From assembly GCA_018433015.1 (NCBI GenBank), contig JAHDSB010000022.1, forward strand, positions 1-63,484: a DNA stretch of 63,484 bases, written 5' to 3'. Origin of the DNA: Clostridia bacterium. GTDB lineage: Bacteria > Bacillota > Peptococcia > DRI-13 > SV3-B141. A program made the translations under genes and the position numbers. Below the pieces are notes generated by a model, which searched no databases, was not told the DNA's origin, and saw only the letters and a program-made list of their open reading frames with translations. Of this stretch, positions 1 to 9,877 are shown in pieces (within the stretch, counting starts at the first letter, position 1; every line of letters starts with the position of its first letter).

Positions 1-156
1 CTATTCTCTGATTGGAAAAGAGCATTTATAACTTAACCAAATGTCGAAATATGGAGACATAATCTAGTTAAAAATTAAGCATAATCTTTTAGAAAATATA
101 AGATGAGAAAACCATTTACACAAAATTATCTATACTCCCAATTAAAATGAAATAAA

Positions 157-192
157 AAAACCTGCGAAAGTATTTAGCTTTCTGCAGGTTTT
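157..192. terminator. Intrinsic terminator after the coiled-coil gene
   Basis: The inverted repeat AAACCTGCgAAAG / CTTTCtGCAGGTTT has a 7-nt loop and lies just past the stop of the coiled-coil gene. On the minus strand it is followed by a T-rich run. Nothing else is recognisable in bases 1-156. Confidence 0.7.
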
Positions 193-197
193 GCCTA

Positions 198-647
198 TTA
201 TAGATTAGAAACTGTTATCTCTTCATCAATCACTTTAGCTATTTTTTTAAAAGTCCCCTCGTGTTTCGATACCTTATACCTTTGTTCATCAATTTCTGAT
301 TTTCCAATTTCATTAGAATGTTCGATAGCCCTTACAACTTGATATATCTCATTCTGACGTTTCTCCATAACTATTTGTCGTTCTTCAAGCCTGTCCACTC
401 TTATTTCCAATCTATCTACTCTTCCATCTAGTTTATCTACTTTTCCATCTAGTTTGACTATTTTTCCGTCTAATTCATCTATTCTTCCATCTAGTTTGAC
501 TATTTTTCCGTCTAATTCATCTATTCTTCCATCTAGTTTGACTATTTTTCCATCTAATTCATCTATTCTTCCATTTACTTCTTCAAACTTAGTATTAAGC
601 ATCTTTAATTCTTTTAATATTAAGCTTTGAAAATCTTCACTATTCAT
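198..647 (-). CDS. Coiled-coil protein with 14-residue repeats
   Basis: The protein has 149 residues. From about residue 25 to 75 it is built of near-identical 14-residue units (GRIDELDGKIVKLD, three clear copies and then diverging ones), each two heptads long, so it should form a long parallel coiled coil. At DNA level this is a 42-bp tandem repeat at about 470-600. It has no signal peptide, membrane segment or catalytic motif. The C-terminal part (about 110-149) is charged and non-repetitive. It is preceded by a purine-rich ribosome-binding site and stands alone between two terminators. I do not recognise a family. Similar short repeat coiled-coil proteins occur in clostridia and some phages, but the function cannot be read from the sequence. 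Confidence 0.75.
   Translation of the reverse strand: MNSEDFQSLILKELKMLNTKFEEVNGRIDELDGKIVKLDGRIDELDGKIVKLDGRIDELDGKIVKLDGKVDKLDGRVDRLEIRVDRLEERQIVMEKRQNEIYQVVRAIEHSNEIGKSEIDEQRYKVSKHEGTFKKIAKVIDEEITVSNL
470..606. repeat. 42-bp in-frame tandem repeat
   Basis: About three copies of a 42-bp unit lie inside the coiled-coil gene, recognisable by recurring attcttccatctagtttgac. The unit is a multiple of three, so copy-number change would lengthen or shorten the coil without a frameshift. Confidence 0.8.
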
Positions 648-728
648 AATTTTAACTTCCTTATTTTCAGCATTTTTTATAATTATAGCACAGATATACT
701 AAATAAAAAGTGAAAAAAATATAAAGAA

Positions 729-749
729 AAAGACCCTGGCAGGGTCTTT
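729..749 (-). terminator. Intrinsic terminator of the YbjQ-family gene
   Basis: AAAGACCCT / AGGGTCTTT form a perfect 9-bp stem with a 3-nt loop just after the YbjQ-family stop codon at 758. Confidence 0.7.
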
Positions 750-757
750 GAATCTTA

Positions 758-1069
758 CTATTTATATTTTACTGCTGTACCGTATACTAAAATTTCAGCG
801 GCTCCCTGTACTATTGCACTTGTAGAAAAGCGGACATTAACGACAGCATCTGCCCCAAGATTTTGAGCTTGTTCTATCATGCGTTTCATAGCTACTTCTC
901 TAGCTTCTTCTAACATTTGAGTATAACCTTTTAGCTCTCCTCCAACGATGGTCTTTAAACCGCTCATAATGTCTTTCCCCACATGTTTTGATTGTATCAT
1001 GGATCCCTGCACAATACCTAATACTTCGAACTCCTTATCCGGTATTGTATTTGTGTTTACAATAAGCAT
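758..1069 (-). CDS. YbjQ / UPF0145 family protein
   Basis: This is a 103-residue protein of the YbjQ (UPF0145) family, a small soluble pentamer-forming fold of unknown biochemical role. Family hallmarks are the start 'MLIVNTNTIPDKE', the central segment of small residues around 'GLKTIVGGELKGY', a helical stretch ending 'EQAQNLGADAVVNVRF', and the final beta strand. I place the start at the second ATG (MLIV) because GGGGGA lies 8 bases upstream; the first in-frame ATG overlaps that Shine-Dalgarno sequence. It is a single gene with its own terminator. The family assignment is firm; the function is not known. Confidence 0.88.
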   Translation of the reverse strand: MLIVNTNTIPDKEFEVLGIVQGSMIQSKHVGKDIMSGLKTIVGGELKGYTQMLEEAREVAMKRMIEQAQNLGADAVVNVRFSTSAIVQGAAEILVYGTAVKYK

Positions 1070-1161
1070 AATTAATTCCCCCAATTAATATTAATCAACT
1101 TTTTCATATTATACTCTTCATTATGTTTCCCTGCAAACTTCTCCTGTAAACTCTTAATATA

Positions 1162-1860
1162 TTACAGGGTTTCTTTCATCCAATCAACTAAACTCTTATT
1201 ACATTCACTACGAATATCTTCTACTTCAGCAACTCCCCGAATTTCACCACCCTTAACTCCAATAACAGAATCTAGCAGAGGTTCTATTTCAGATACTTCA
1301 TGGGTTGTCATTATCAAGGTCTGCTTACCAATATCAACATAAGATAAAAGACCTTTAATAATAGATTCTCTAACTATAGGGTCTAAACCTGATAGAGGTT
1401 CATCCATGAGAAGCAGAGGAACATTTCTAGCTAAAGTAAGTACAATTTTAAGTCTACCTCTATTCCCTTTTGATAATTCCTTAACACGTTTTTGGGATTC
1501 TAATTCCATAAAAGCAAGAATTTCCCTACTCTTTTCCAGATCAAAATCTTGATACATAGCGTGATAATACTTAATCATATCTTCAACTGTAAAGAAGGAA
1601 TAAAATATATCCATTTCTGATAAGTATGCCACCTCACTACTTATCCGTCTATCGACAGCCCTATTATTAACAGAAACTTTTCCTGATGTAGGCAAAATTA
1701 AACCAGACATCAGTTTAAGCATCGTTGTTTTTCCGCTACCGTTAGGACCAATTAGGCCTACAATCTTTCCCCGGGAAATTTGTATCGATACATTTTTGAG
1801 AGCAGGTGTTCTATAATATTTTTTTGTAACCTTATCAAACGTTACTATCGTTTCTGTCAT
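1162..1860 (-). CDS. ABC transporter ATP-binding protein (YtrB-like)
   Basis: A 232-residue ATPase of an ABC-2 exporter. Walker A is GPNGSGKT (about 38-45), Walker B is LLLMDEPLSGLD, and the H-loop is TTHE. The signature motif is atypical, LSKGN in place of LSGGQ, as in several YtrB/BcrA-like ATPases. It is the last gene of a three-gene operon (permease, GntR regulator, ATPase); the GntR stop lies two bases before this start. The arrangement matches YtrA-type operons, which respond to cell-wall-active antibiotics or osmolytes. The substrate here cannot be inferred. Confidence 0.9.
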   Translation of the reverse strand: MTETIVTFDKVTKKYYRTPALKNVSIQISRGKIVGLIGPNGSGKTTMLKLMSGLILPTSGKVSVNNRAVDRRISSEVAYLSEMDIFYSFFTVEDMIKYYHAMYQDFDLEKSREILAFMELESQKRVKELSKGNRGRLKIVLTLARNVPLLLMDEPLSGLDPIVRESIIKGLLSYVDIGKQTLIMTTHEVSEIEPLLDSVIGVKGGEIRGVAEVEDIRSECNKSLVDWMKETL

Positions 1861-1861
1861 T

Positions 1862-2248
1862 TTATTTTCCTCCTTTTGTAACTACACTTGGCTCTAAATA
1901 CTCTTTTACACCCCGTACTATTTCCTCAGGAGTAAAACCCATTTCTTGCATATCTTTAATAAACAGAGAAACATATTGGGTTTTTAGCTCATTTCTAAGT
2001 GTCTCTTTCTTAGTGTCATCATCTATAACAAAGGAACCCTGGCCTCTTCTGGTTTCTATTACAAACTGTCGCTCCAGTTCCTGGTAGGCTCTCTGCACAG
2101 TATTAGGATTAACTCCTAGCTTAATAGCCATATCACGTACAGAAGGAAGCTTTTCTCCTCCTTGAATATCATTTCTTACTATCATCCTACATACTTTCTC
2201 TACTATCTGCTGGTAGATAGGCTGTGAAGAATTAAATTTTTCCATCAT
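1862..2248 (-). CDS. GntR-family regulator, YtrA subfamily
   Basis: A 128-residue repressor with the N-terminal GntR winged helix (about residues 8-75, including 'GEKLPSVRDMAIKLGVNPNTVQRAYQELE' in segments) and only a short C-terminal dimerisation helix pair, as in the YtrA subfamily; there is no large effector domain. The start is placed at ATG 2248, 6 bases after GAGGTG, rather than at the overlapping GTG at 2251. The upstream permease stop lies within the same GAGGTGTGA, so the two genes are translationally coupled. It probably autoregulates the operon through the perfect palindrome at 3096-3141. Confidence 0.9.
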   Translation of the reverse strand: MMEKFNSSQPIYQQIVEKVCRMIVRNDIQGGEKLPSVRDMAIKLGVNPNTVQRAYQELERQFVIETRRGQGSFVIDDDTKKETLRNELKTQYVSLFIKDMQEMGFTPEEIVRGVKEYLEPSVVTKGGK

Positions 2249-2251
2249 CAC

Positions 2252-3073
2252 TCACACCTCAATTCTATGATCCAATAACCAGCTGGAGATAAAGAATAAT
2301 ATAGCTATAATAAAGGCCAGCAATAACACTTTCCCTGTTTGAAAGGAACACGATAAGTCCATCATTTTGGAAGTCATCTCGGAACTCATAGAAAATAAAG
2401 GAATATTAAAACTTCCCCACTGTGTTAATGTTTCATACCAAGATGAAAATTTGATAAATGCTGCAGCTTTGGAGATAACTACCAAGAATATAACTCCTAA
2501 TAACCACAGACCTTTTTTAATGTAACGCTTTAGTGCAATAAGCATTATAAAAATAAACATTAACCAAACAGTCCAATAAATACTTATTGCTACTATTGCA
2601 ATTCCCAGTAAAATCCAATTACCATAAATTCCACCCCAGTACAGTGTTCCTATGCTATCTAATAATAATTTTCCATTAAATGTTATACCATCAATTGTCA
2701 AACTTTGAGCATTACTAATATCTAACCCTGCCCCTAAAACAAATAAAGAGGTAAAACAGTACGAAAAAATAACTGCTATTATGGCTGCTACTAATTTAGC
2801 AGATAAAAGCTGCCATCCCGGTTGAGGTAAATGCAGCCAAATTTGGGCTGTATGCTTCCATTCTTTATTAATACTATTAAGAAATATTAAAGGAAGATAA
2901 AACACATGAATAAAAGTTACAAGTACAGCAATTACTATACTAATAGGTTCTGTAGATTGATACGACATATAAATGTTCAATAACCCTGCCCCTAAGAGCA
3001 AAACTAACCCCCAAAATATGAAATTTTTGTTCATACGCACTTCTTTATTAAGCAACATTAACCATGCTTTCAT
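2252..3073 (-). CDS. ABC-2 type permease of the GntR/ABC operon
   Basis: A 273-residue membrane protein with about six or seven hydrophobic segments (near 15-33, 42-66, 88-112, 145-178, 187-205 and 247-266), no signal peptide and no catalytic motif. It fits the membrane subunit of an ABC-2 exporter. It opens the operon, behind GAGGAGG and directly downstream of the 46-bp palindrome. The substrate is unknown. Confidence 0.8.
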   Translation of the reverse strand: MKAWLMLLNKEVRMNKNFIFWGLVLLLGAGLLNIYMSYQSTEPISIVIAVLVTFIHVFYLPLIFLNSINKEWKHTAQIWLHLPQPGWQLLSAKLVAAIIAVIFSYCFTSLFVLGAGLDISNAQSLTIDGITFNGKLLLDSIGTLYWGGIYGNWILLGIAIVAISIYWTVWLMFIFIMLIALKRYIKKGLWLLGVIFLVVISKAAAFIKFSSWYETLTQWGSFNIPLFSMSSEMTSKMMDLSCSFQTGKVLLLAFIIAILFFISSWLLDHRIEV

Positions 3074-3095
3074 TAAACATCCTCCTCATAAATGT

Positions 3096-3141
3096 CCCCT
3101 TGTATTAGTGTACTATCTACATAGTACACTAATACAAGGGG
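3096..3141. promoter_or_regulatory. Perfect palindrome, likely GntR/YtrA operator
   Basis: Two 21-base arms (beginning CCCCTTGTATTAGTGTACTA) are perfectly complementary around the 4-base centre CTAC. It sits 23 bp upstream of the permease start. The inner TAGTGTACTA and TAGTACACTA resemble the GT..AC half-sites of YtrA-type GntR proteins. It could also form a strong mRNA hairpin. Confidence 0.75.
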
Positions 3142-3187
3142 ACTGTCAAGTTCTTTTCCCATAAAGCAAAGCTTCGTAAGATAAAAA

Positions 3188-3225
3188 TAAAGAGTTAGAA
3201 TTTCTGTGGATTTCCTAACTCTTTA
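3188..3225 (-). terminator. Terminator downstream of the ATPase 3' fragment
   Basis: On the minus strand AAAGAGTTAG pairs with CTAACTCTTT and a TTATTTTTAT tail follows. It would terminate the ATPase gene when that gene is intact. Confidence 0.7.
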
Positions 3226-3271
3226 CATAACTTACAGGTTTCTAAGATTTATTCATAATCTTAAGCTATTC

Positions 3272-4108
3272 TTAAATATTCTCTCCATAGCTTAGAATTC
3301 TCTTATAAAGCTCATCTCGCTTATCATTAATAGTATTAAAATCCATAGCTTTCACATAACATTTCTCTAATTCCGTACGTGTGGCTTTAACTTGTGCTAA
3401 TTTTTGCAAAGCACGCTTGTGATTTTCTGCAAAACGCTCTTTAGCATTAGCAATTTCATCTTTATATAGATCTATTTTATCTGCATTAACAAACTTGTTA
3501 AAATTTATTTCTTCAAATACTTTTATGTTTGGTAAATATCCAGGACTATATTTTAAATATTCATTGATCCTTAGCACAGCTGTACTAAGGGCAGGCCAAT
3601 AGATAAGTTCTAGCTTATCATGATTTAAAGGACAATAATATCCTTCTCCATCAAGGCCTAAAGATATTCCCCCATTCAATAGAGCTTCCATAACCTTACC
3701 TTTACCAGTACCCGGATCACCTTTAATAGCTATTACTTTGTGGACATCTTGCAAAATAGAATCAAAAAAGTGCACAAGACCCTCAGGTGTATTAGCACTA
3801 GCAAAACCTTGACGTAAAGTAGGATACTTAATAAATTGAGGTACTACATCTTTGAAAATTTTATTTTTTAGTTTATAGGTAATCTCGTTAATTTTAGCTA
3901 AATCTATACTGTTTGAATAGTAACTAGCCCACTCATCACGAGCAACTTTAGCTTCTTTGAGATTACTATACGCTATTTTGTATAGCCTTGAAGCACGGTT
4001 ACTTAACAAGATTATTCTTTCTTTACTTTCCAATAATTTTGTTTGATTCCAATAATTTCCAAGATTTATTATCTCATCAATTATTCCCGGGTTCTTAGGA
4101 TCGACCAT
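3272..4108 (-). pseudogene. 3' fragment of island-interrupted two-P-loop ATPase
   Basis: This frame encodes the C-terminal 278 residues of a duplicated P-loop ATPase. The second Walker A is GDPGTGKGK (about residue 132). The frame opens with MVDPKNPG, which in full-length members of the family follows directly after 'DGTAPH'. That missing N-terminal half lies 33.6 kb away at 37735-38031. No Shine-Dalgarno sequence precedes the ATG at 4108, so the fragment is probably not translated well on its own. The reading frame has no internal damage, so excision of the island would give an intact gene of about 370 codons. The biological function of the family is not known to me. Confidence 0.85.
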
Positions 4109-4124
4109 ATGTAGTGTTGTAATA
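4100..4124. other. Left attachment junction of the island
   Basis: The crossover dinucleotide is TG at 4110-4111 (CA in the gene direction). Left of it is ATPase coding sequence; right of it begins the element arm TAGTGTTGTAA, one half of the reconstructed attP inverted repeat. It lies 28 bp beyond the recombinase stop codon. Confidence 0.8.
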
Positions 4125-4138
4125 AACTTCTAAAATTA

Positions 4139-5656
4139 TCAAATTATTGTTGAGGGGATTCTTGCCCTAATCTTCAATTCAGCGGGAAATACCTCAACTT
4201 CTTCTATTAAAGTGTTAATTATTATTTTTTTATTACTTATATCTAGATTTCTTAACTTATTCAAAATATTCTTAAGGACGTTATCTTGAAACCATGGCGT
4301 ATCGTTTATATACGTTTTATATCCAATATCCAGTACGACTTTCTTTGAATTTAATTCTTTTTCTCTCTTACTAATTACCTTCATCCTTTTTTCCAATTCT
4401 TCCTCAGTAATAAAATCTTTTAAATAAAGAGTTATAGCCTTGTCTTTTTCTATTTTTATTTTTTTCAATTCTTCTGTAATTTCCTGTAATCTTTCTGTCA
4501 ATTTATCTTGCATACCGACTTCGGGTCCCCACATTCTCTTAAATTCTGGGGGATTATTAAGCCATTTTACTACTTTATTCCAAACAGATTCCTCCAGATC
4601 ATCGGCTCTTATATATTTAAGACAGCATTTCTCCTTACCTAATAACCCTGGTGAACGTGCCGAGCACACATAGTAGCGATATTTTTTTCCCATATGATTT
4701 GTGGTGATATTTCCGTGTAGCGTGCTACCACACAACCCACATCGCAAAAGTCCACTAAGGAGATATTTATTGTTGCTATATTTTTTTGTATTCTTATTTT
4801 TGGCTAATATTTTTTGTGCTTTTTTCCAATAAATTTTATCTATCACATGAGGAACAGTAACAGGCATCCACTCAATTTTCGGTTTTTCCTTTCTTTTAAC
4901 TTTTTCCTCTTGTTTCTTATATTTATTAAATTTAGTTTCTTTTGTATCATACCTTCTAATATAGATAATTCCTTGATAGGCCGTATTGTTCAATATTCTT
5001 TTAACCGTTGTTTTATACCAAAGTTTACCCCGCGGACTGGGTATACCTCTTTCATTTAATCTATTAGCGATAGCATAGGGCCCTAACTCTTCCTCCACCA
5101 CCCATCTGTACATTCTCTTTATAACTTCTGCTTCTTTTTTATTAACAACTAATGTATCCGTTTCTTTGTCAAAGTCATAGCCATAAAGATTAGGACTGTG
5201 AGTAAGCTTCCCTTGAGCAGCTTTAGCTCTTTTTCCTAATTCACTTCTCAATTGAAACCGAGCTCTTTCATATTCATCTACAGCAGACATTATTGTTAAG
5301 TGAAATCTACCTTCAGGGCTATCTTCATATGTGTTTTTTACAAACACTAAAGAACATTTACACTTTTTTATCTGATCTGTAATGATAAGTTGATGAGATG
5401 TATTTCTTGATAATCTGCTAGAATCTAGACAGATAAAATAAGAAACATCTTCAGCACGTAATCGTGCAAAAGCATCCATTAAACCCGGTCTTTCTAAAAT
5501 AGAACCCGATATTCCTTCATCACTAAAAACTTCGATTTCTTCACACCCCAAGTCCCTAGCTTTATTAAAACATTCATCTTTCTGGGCTTGGATAGAAAAA
5601 CCTTTCTCCACCTGTTCGTCCGTTGACACCCTGATGTATATAATGGCTTTTTTCAT
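4139..5656 (-). CDS. Large serine recombinase (island integrase)
   Basis: A 505-residue large serine integrase. The resolvase domain (about 1-150) has the catalytic serine in YIRVSTDEQ (Ser11) and the conserved DSSRLSRNTS segment. A 'Recombinase' domain follows (about 165-260), then a zinc ribbon with paired cysteines in LLRCGLCGS and YYVCSARSPG plus a downstream CC, and a coiled coil at about 385-440. Such enzymes catalyse directional recombination between short unlike attB and attP sites. GGGGAG lies about 10 bases upstream of the ATG. The stop codon is 28 bp from the left att core, the usual place for an integrase. It should integrate the island into the ATPase gene and, with a directionality factor, excise it. 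Confidence 0.95.
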   Translation of the reverse strand: MKKAIIYIRVSTDEQVEKGFSIQAQKDECFNKARDLGCEEIEVFSDEGISGSILERPGLMDAFARLRAEDVSYFICLDSSRLSRNTSHQLIITDQIKKCKCSLVFVKNTYEDSPEGRFHLTIMSAVDEYERARFQLRSELGKRAKAAQGKLTHSPNLYGYDFDKETDTLVVNKKEAEVIKRMYRWVVEEELGPYAIANRLNERGIPSPRGKLWYKTTVKRILNNTAYQGIIYIRRYDTKETKFNKYKKQEEKVKRKEKPKIEWMPVTVPHVIDKIYWKKAQKILAKNKNTKKYSNNKYLLSGLLRCGLCGSTLHGNITTNHMGKKYRYYVCSARSPGLLGKEKCCLKYIRADDLEESVWNKVVKWLNNPPEFKRMWGPEVGMQDKLTERLQEITEELKKIKIEKDKAITLYLKDFITEEELEKRMKVISKREKELNSKKVVLDIGYKTYINDTPWFQDNVLKNILNKLRNLDISNKKIIINTLIEEVEVFPAELKIRARIPSTII

Positions 5657-5777
5657 TTCTCACGTCTCCCCTGTATTTAGCAATCACGTGCTGCAGTGCT
5701 TTAATATAAGATTCTCTCCTTTCATCTTCATTGCCAACCAAAATAACTGATACATGAAAAGGTGATTTATTGCTCAT
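5574..5777 (-). CDS. Small protein overlapping the recombinase start
   Basis: A 67-residue frame with a strong GGGGGG-containing ribosome-binding site, overlapping the first 83 bp of the recombinase gene in another frame. The N-terminal half (MSNKSPFHVSVILVGNEDER) looks protein-like; the C-terminal third, inside the overlap, is Arg/Gly-rich and may be a shadow. It could be a translational-coupling leader, a small recombination accessory protein or a remnant. I recognise no family. Confidence 0.45.
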   Translation of the reverse strand: MSNKSPFHVSVILVGNEDERRESYIKALQHVIAKYRGDVRNEKSHYIHQGVNGRTGGERFFYPSPER

Positions 5778-5927
5778 TTCTTTTCCCCCCGATAAAGCTG
5801 CCCTTCATAATACATATATATGAAAGAGCTTCCTGTACACTTTCCTTAGTATTTAATTTTTTCTTCATTAAACTGCCCCATTTATCATAAATATGAATAG
5901 CATACAATTAGCAAAGAGGGTTAAGTT

Positions 5928-6662
5928 ATGAAGAAAAAACGTAAATACATACTGTTAATGTTATTTATTTTGGCCTTTTCTATTATAAACATTAAATATT
6001 TTCAAGAATTAATCCCCACATATAAAGATCGGAACCGTTGGGAAAAAACAGGTAAAATTATTTGGGAAGTGCCAACTTCTCATAAATTAATAGCCCTTAC
6101 TTTCGATGATGGTCCTAGCCCCACTTTTACCCCACAAATTATAGATTTATTAAAAAGATATAAGGCCAAAGCTACGTTTTTTGTTACAGGAAAACAGGCG
6201 GAGAAATTTCCACATATAGTAAAAGCAACAGCAAGTCAAGGACATTCCATAGGAAACCATATGTATCAACACCAATTAATAAGTAAGCTTTCTCTGCAAG
6301 CACTAATTGATGATTTAAGCCATGCTCATAAAGTAATCATGGACACAACGGGTACTGAGCCTCATTTTTTCCGCCCTCCTGATGGATACTATGATGAAAC
6401 GATAGTAAAAGCTGCGGAAGCTTTAAAGTATCAGGTGGTTATCTGGACTTGGACCCAAGACACCAGGGACTGGTCCGGTATCTCCGGTGCTGAAATAGCC
6501 GATAAAGTCATCACTAATGCTAAACCCGGGGACATCATTCTCCTTCACGATCAGGGAGGAGATCGCAGCAATACTGTAGAAGCTTTAGAATTGCTCTTAC
6601 CTGCTCTTACAGAGGAGGGGTATAACTTCGTTACCTTAGATGAATTAGTTAAAGTAAAATAA
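5928..6662 (+). CDS. Polysaccharide deacetylase (CE4 family), membrane-anchored
   Basis: A 244-residue NodB-type deacetylase that removes N- or O-acetyl groups from cell-wall or exopolysaccharide. An N-terminal hydrophobic helix (about 6-25) acts as an uncleaved anchor or signal. The CE4 motifs appear in order: TFDDGPS (general base and metal Asp), the metal His pair in GNHMYQH, RPPDGYYD, DTRDWSG and ILLHD. Length and layout resemble the PdaA/PdaB group active on peptidoglycan in spore-formers. It is the only rightward gene at this end of the island and stands alone, sharing a bidirectional terminator with the convergent tpl gene. Confidence 0.92.
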   Translation: MKKKRKYILLMLFILAFSIINIKYFQELIPTYKDRNRWEKTGKIIWEVPTSHKLIALTFDDGPSPTFTPQIIDLLKRYKAKATFFVTGKQAEKFPHIVKATASQGHSIGNHMYQHQLISKLSLQALIDDLSHAHKVIMDTTGTEPHFFRPPDGYYDETIVKAAEALKYQVVIWTWTQDTRDWSGISGAEIADKVITNAKPGDIILLHDQGGDRSNTVEALELLLPALTEEGYNFVTLDELVKVK

Positions 6663-6746
6663 GAAAACTTAGAAAAACTGTATATTGAATTTATTGACTT
6701 CAAAAAAATATAAATGAATTAATTGAATAAATATGAACATATAAAT

Positions 6747-6780
6747 AAGTCCTGCGATGAGTAAATACATCGCAGGACTT
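6747..6780. terminator. Bidirectional terminator between deacetylase and tpl
   Basis: AAGTCCTGCGATG and CATCGCAGGACTT form a perfect 13-bp stem with an 8-nt loop between convergent genes. Confidence 0.8.
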
Positions 6781-6820
6781 TTCATAATATAGTAGCCCTT
6801 TATTTTTCGGGTAAAATCAC

Positions 6821-8227
<1,407 letters not shown>

Positions 8228-8262
8228 TTATTTTAAGGTACCTAAGGTACCCCATTAACGAA

Positions 8263-9609
8263 TTAGAAGCCTATATAAAAACCTGCTATTAAAATAACAA
8301 ATGAAACAGGAACAAATATATATTTCATTAGAGGTATAAACCATGTTCCTAACGGTTTTGCAGCGCCCTTATTGATTTCCTCCAGGGATTTGTCCGCTCC
8401 ATGAACCCAATAAAATAACACGGCTATCAAAACTGCTGATAAAGGCAGAAGCAGAATAGAAAATAAATCAGCAAAGGTACCGAAGCGTGCCATACTTGTA
8501 TCTAATGAAATTCCTACAACAAATGCTATTGAAGCTACTAAAAATGTGGCTTTACTTCTTTTAATATTTAATTTGTGAATCATACCTTCAACGGGACCTT
8601 CTATCATGTGAATAGCTGAGCTTAAAGCTGCGAAGAAAACAATTAAGAAAAATAGAATTGCAAAGATTCTACCACCTGGCATATTCAAGAATACTTGGGG
8701 TAGTGTAATAAAGAGTAGGGGTGCTCCTGCTCCGGGATCTAAGCCAAAAGCAAAAACAGCCGGAATGATTGCTAAAGCGGCCATCATAGAAGCCAAGATA
8801 TCAAATGTTGCCGTTTTCCTCGAAGCGTCAGGAATATCTTCATGGGGTTTTAAATAGCTGCCATAAGCAACGTTCCCCGAACCTAAAGATAATGTAAAAT
8901 AAGACATCCCTAGAGCTGTAATCCAAGTTACAGGGTCTAGTAAGTGTTCCCATTTAGGAATAAATAAGAATTTCACACCTTCAATAGCTCCTGGTAAGGT
9001 CAAAGAGCGAATTACTATAATAAACATGGTTACATAAAAAATCGGCATCATTATTTTGCAAAATCTTTCAATGCCTTTTTGTATTCCAAACATTACAACA
9101 ACTACAATAGTAATTATTGATAAAGCATGCCAGGGGATTGTTGCAGCAGTACCAGCATAAGAATCAAAATACTGGGTAATTTCAGGTGTAAACATTTTCC
9201 CTGATACTGCTAAATACAGATAATGAAGGAGCCAGCTCTGTACAATAGCGTAGAATGTCAGGACGCCTGTAACAGCAACAGCCGTATATATAGCTGCAAC
9301 CGTCCCTAACCTTTTTTTACCTTTAGCCTCTAAAAGACTTTCTAAAGCACCTACTGTACCATGCCTTGTAAGTCTGCCTAGAGAGTATTCCCCCATTAAG
9401 CCAAAAATTGAGAAACCAAATAAAAATAACAAGTAAGGTATTAAGAAAGCAGCTCCACCACAGGATCCTAACCGCCACGGAAACATCCAGATGTTAGCCA
9501 TGCCCATAGCGGCCCCCACAGAAGCCAAAATAAAGCCCCATTTAGAAAAGGTTTCCCTTGGTTCCAATTGTGGTGAGTTCTTATTAACGGCCAACTCTCG
9601 TTCTCCCAT
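8263..9609 (-). CDS. NSS (SNF) family sodium-dependent transporter, probably for tyrosine
   Basis: A 448-residue sodium:neurotransmitter-symporter family protein with 11-12 hydrophobic segments. The TM1 sodium-site region is SVGAAMGMANIWMFPW, with the family's unwound stretch. Bacterial short members such as Tyt1 take up tyrosine and LeuT takes up small amino acids. Its place directly before tpl indicates tyrosine (or another aromatic amino acid) uptake for the lyase. The start is set at ATG 9609, 6 bases after AGGAGG, rather than at the TTG two codons earlier. Confidence 0.9.
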   Translation of the reverse strand: MGERELAVNKNSPQLEPRETFSKWGFILASVGAAMGMANIWMFPWRLGSCGGAAFLIPYLLFLFGFSIFGLMGEYSLGRLTRHGTVGALESLLEAKGKKRLGTVAAIYTAVAVTGVLTFYAIVQSWLLHYLYLAVSGKMFTPEITQYFDSYAGTAATIPWHALSIITIVVVVMFGIQKGIERFCKIMMPIFYVTMFIIVIRSLTLPGAIEGVKFLFIPKWEHLLDPVTWITALGMSYFTLSLGSGNVAYGSYLKPHEDIPDASRKTATFDILASMMAALAIIPAVFAFGLDPGAGAPLLFITLPQVFLNMPGGRIFAILFFLIVFFAALSSAIHMIEGPVEGMIHKLNIKRSKATFLVASIAFVVGISLDTSMARFGTFADLFSILLLPLSAVLIAVLFYWVHGADKSLEEINKGAAKPLGTWFIPLMKYIFVPVSFVILIAGFYIGF

Positions 9610-9707
9610 ATGCAACCTCCTAATAAATAATCCCTACTAAAGAAACTAAAGAATTATCTACAGACCCTCCTTCCACTTATGCTTTTATGCTTCACTTATC
9701 TATACAA

Positions 9708-9722
9708 GCAAATTCCATGCCG
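9708..9722 (-). promoter_or_regulatory. Sigma-54 promoter of the transporter-tpl operon
   Basis: On the minus strand the sequence reads CGGCAT-GGAAT-TTGC: the -24 GG and -12 GC elements are exactly 10 bases apart, as sigma-54 promoters require. It lies about 100 bp upstream of the transporter start. The adjacent regulator carries the GAFTGA motif for sigma-54 contact. Confidence 0.8.
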
Positions 9723-9729
9723 GAAATTA

Positions 9730-9772
9730 AATAATGCCAAAAAACCTAGCAATACAGGCTTTTGGCATTATT
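9730..9772 (-). terminator. Terminator after the TyrR-like regulator
   Basis: AATAATGCCAAAA pairs with TTTTGGCATTATT, placed between the regulator stop and the sigma-54 promoter of the next operon. Confidence 0.65.
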
Positions 9773-9785
9773 CAAAATATTAGTT

Positions 9786-9832
9786 TGTAAATTTTATTTA
9801 CAATACTTGTATAATCTTTTTACAAATGTAAA
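9786..9832. promoter_or_regulatory. TyrR-box-like repeats upstream of the sigma-54 promoter
   Basis: TGTAAA-N5-TTTACA (9786-9802) and TTTACA-AA-TGTAAA (9819-9832) resemble the TyrR box TGTAAA-N6-TTTACA, though the first has 5 spacer bases. They lie 65-125 bp upstream of the sigma-54 promoter, where an activator would bind. A further perfect palindrome (9872-9895) overlaps the regulator's 3' end. Confidence 0.6.
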
Positions 9833-9877
9833 TGTTTTTAACATAAGCGTGATCTTTCTCTTCATATCATGAATAAT

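Noticed and set aside
470-606. CRISPR array
   Set aside because: The repeats are adjacent 42-bp in-frame units without unique spacers. No cas genes occur in the window.
2973-3164. A 63-codon rightward frame over the permease start
   Set aside because: It crosses the operator palindrome and the permease 5' end and has no ribosome-binding site.
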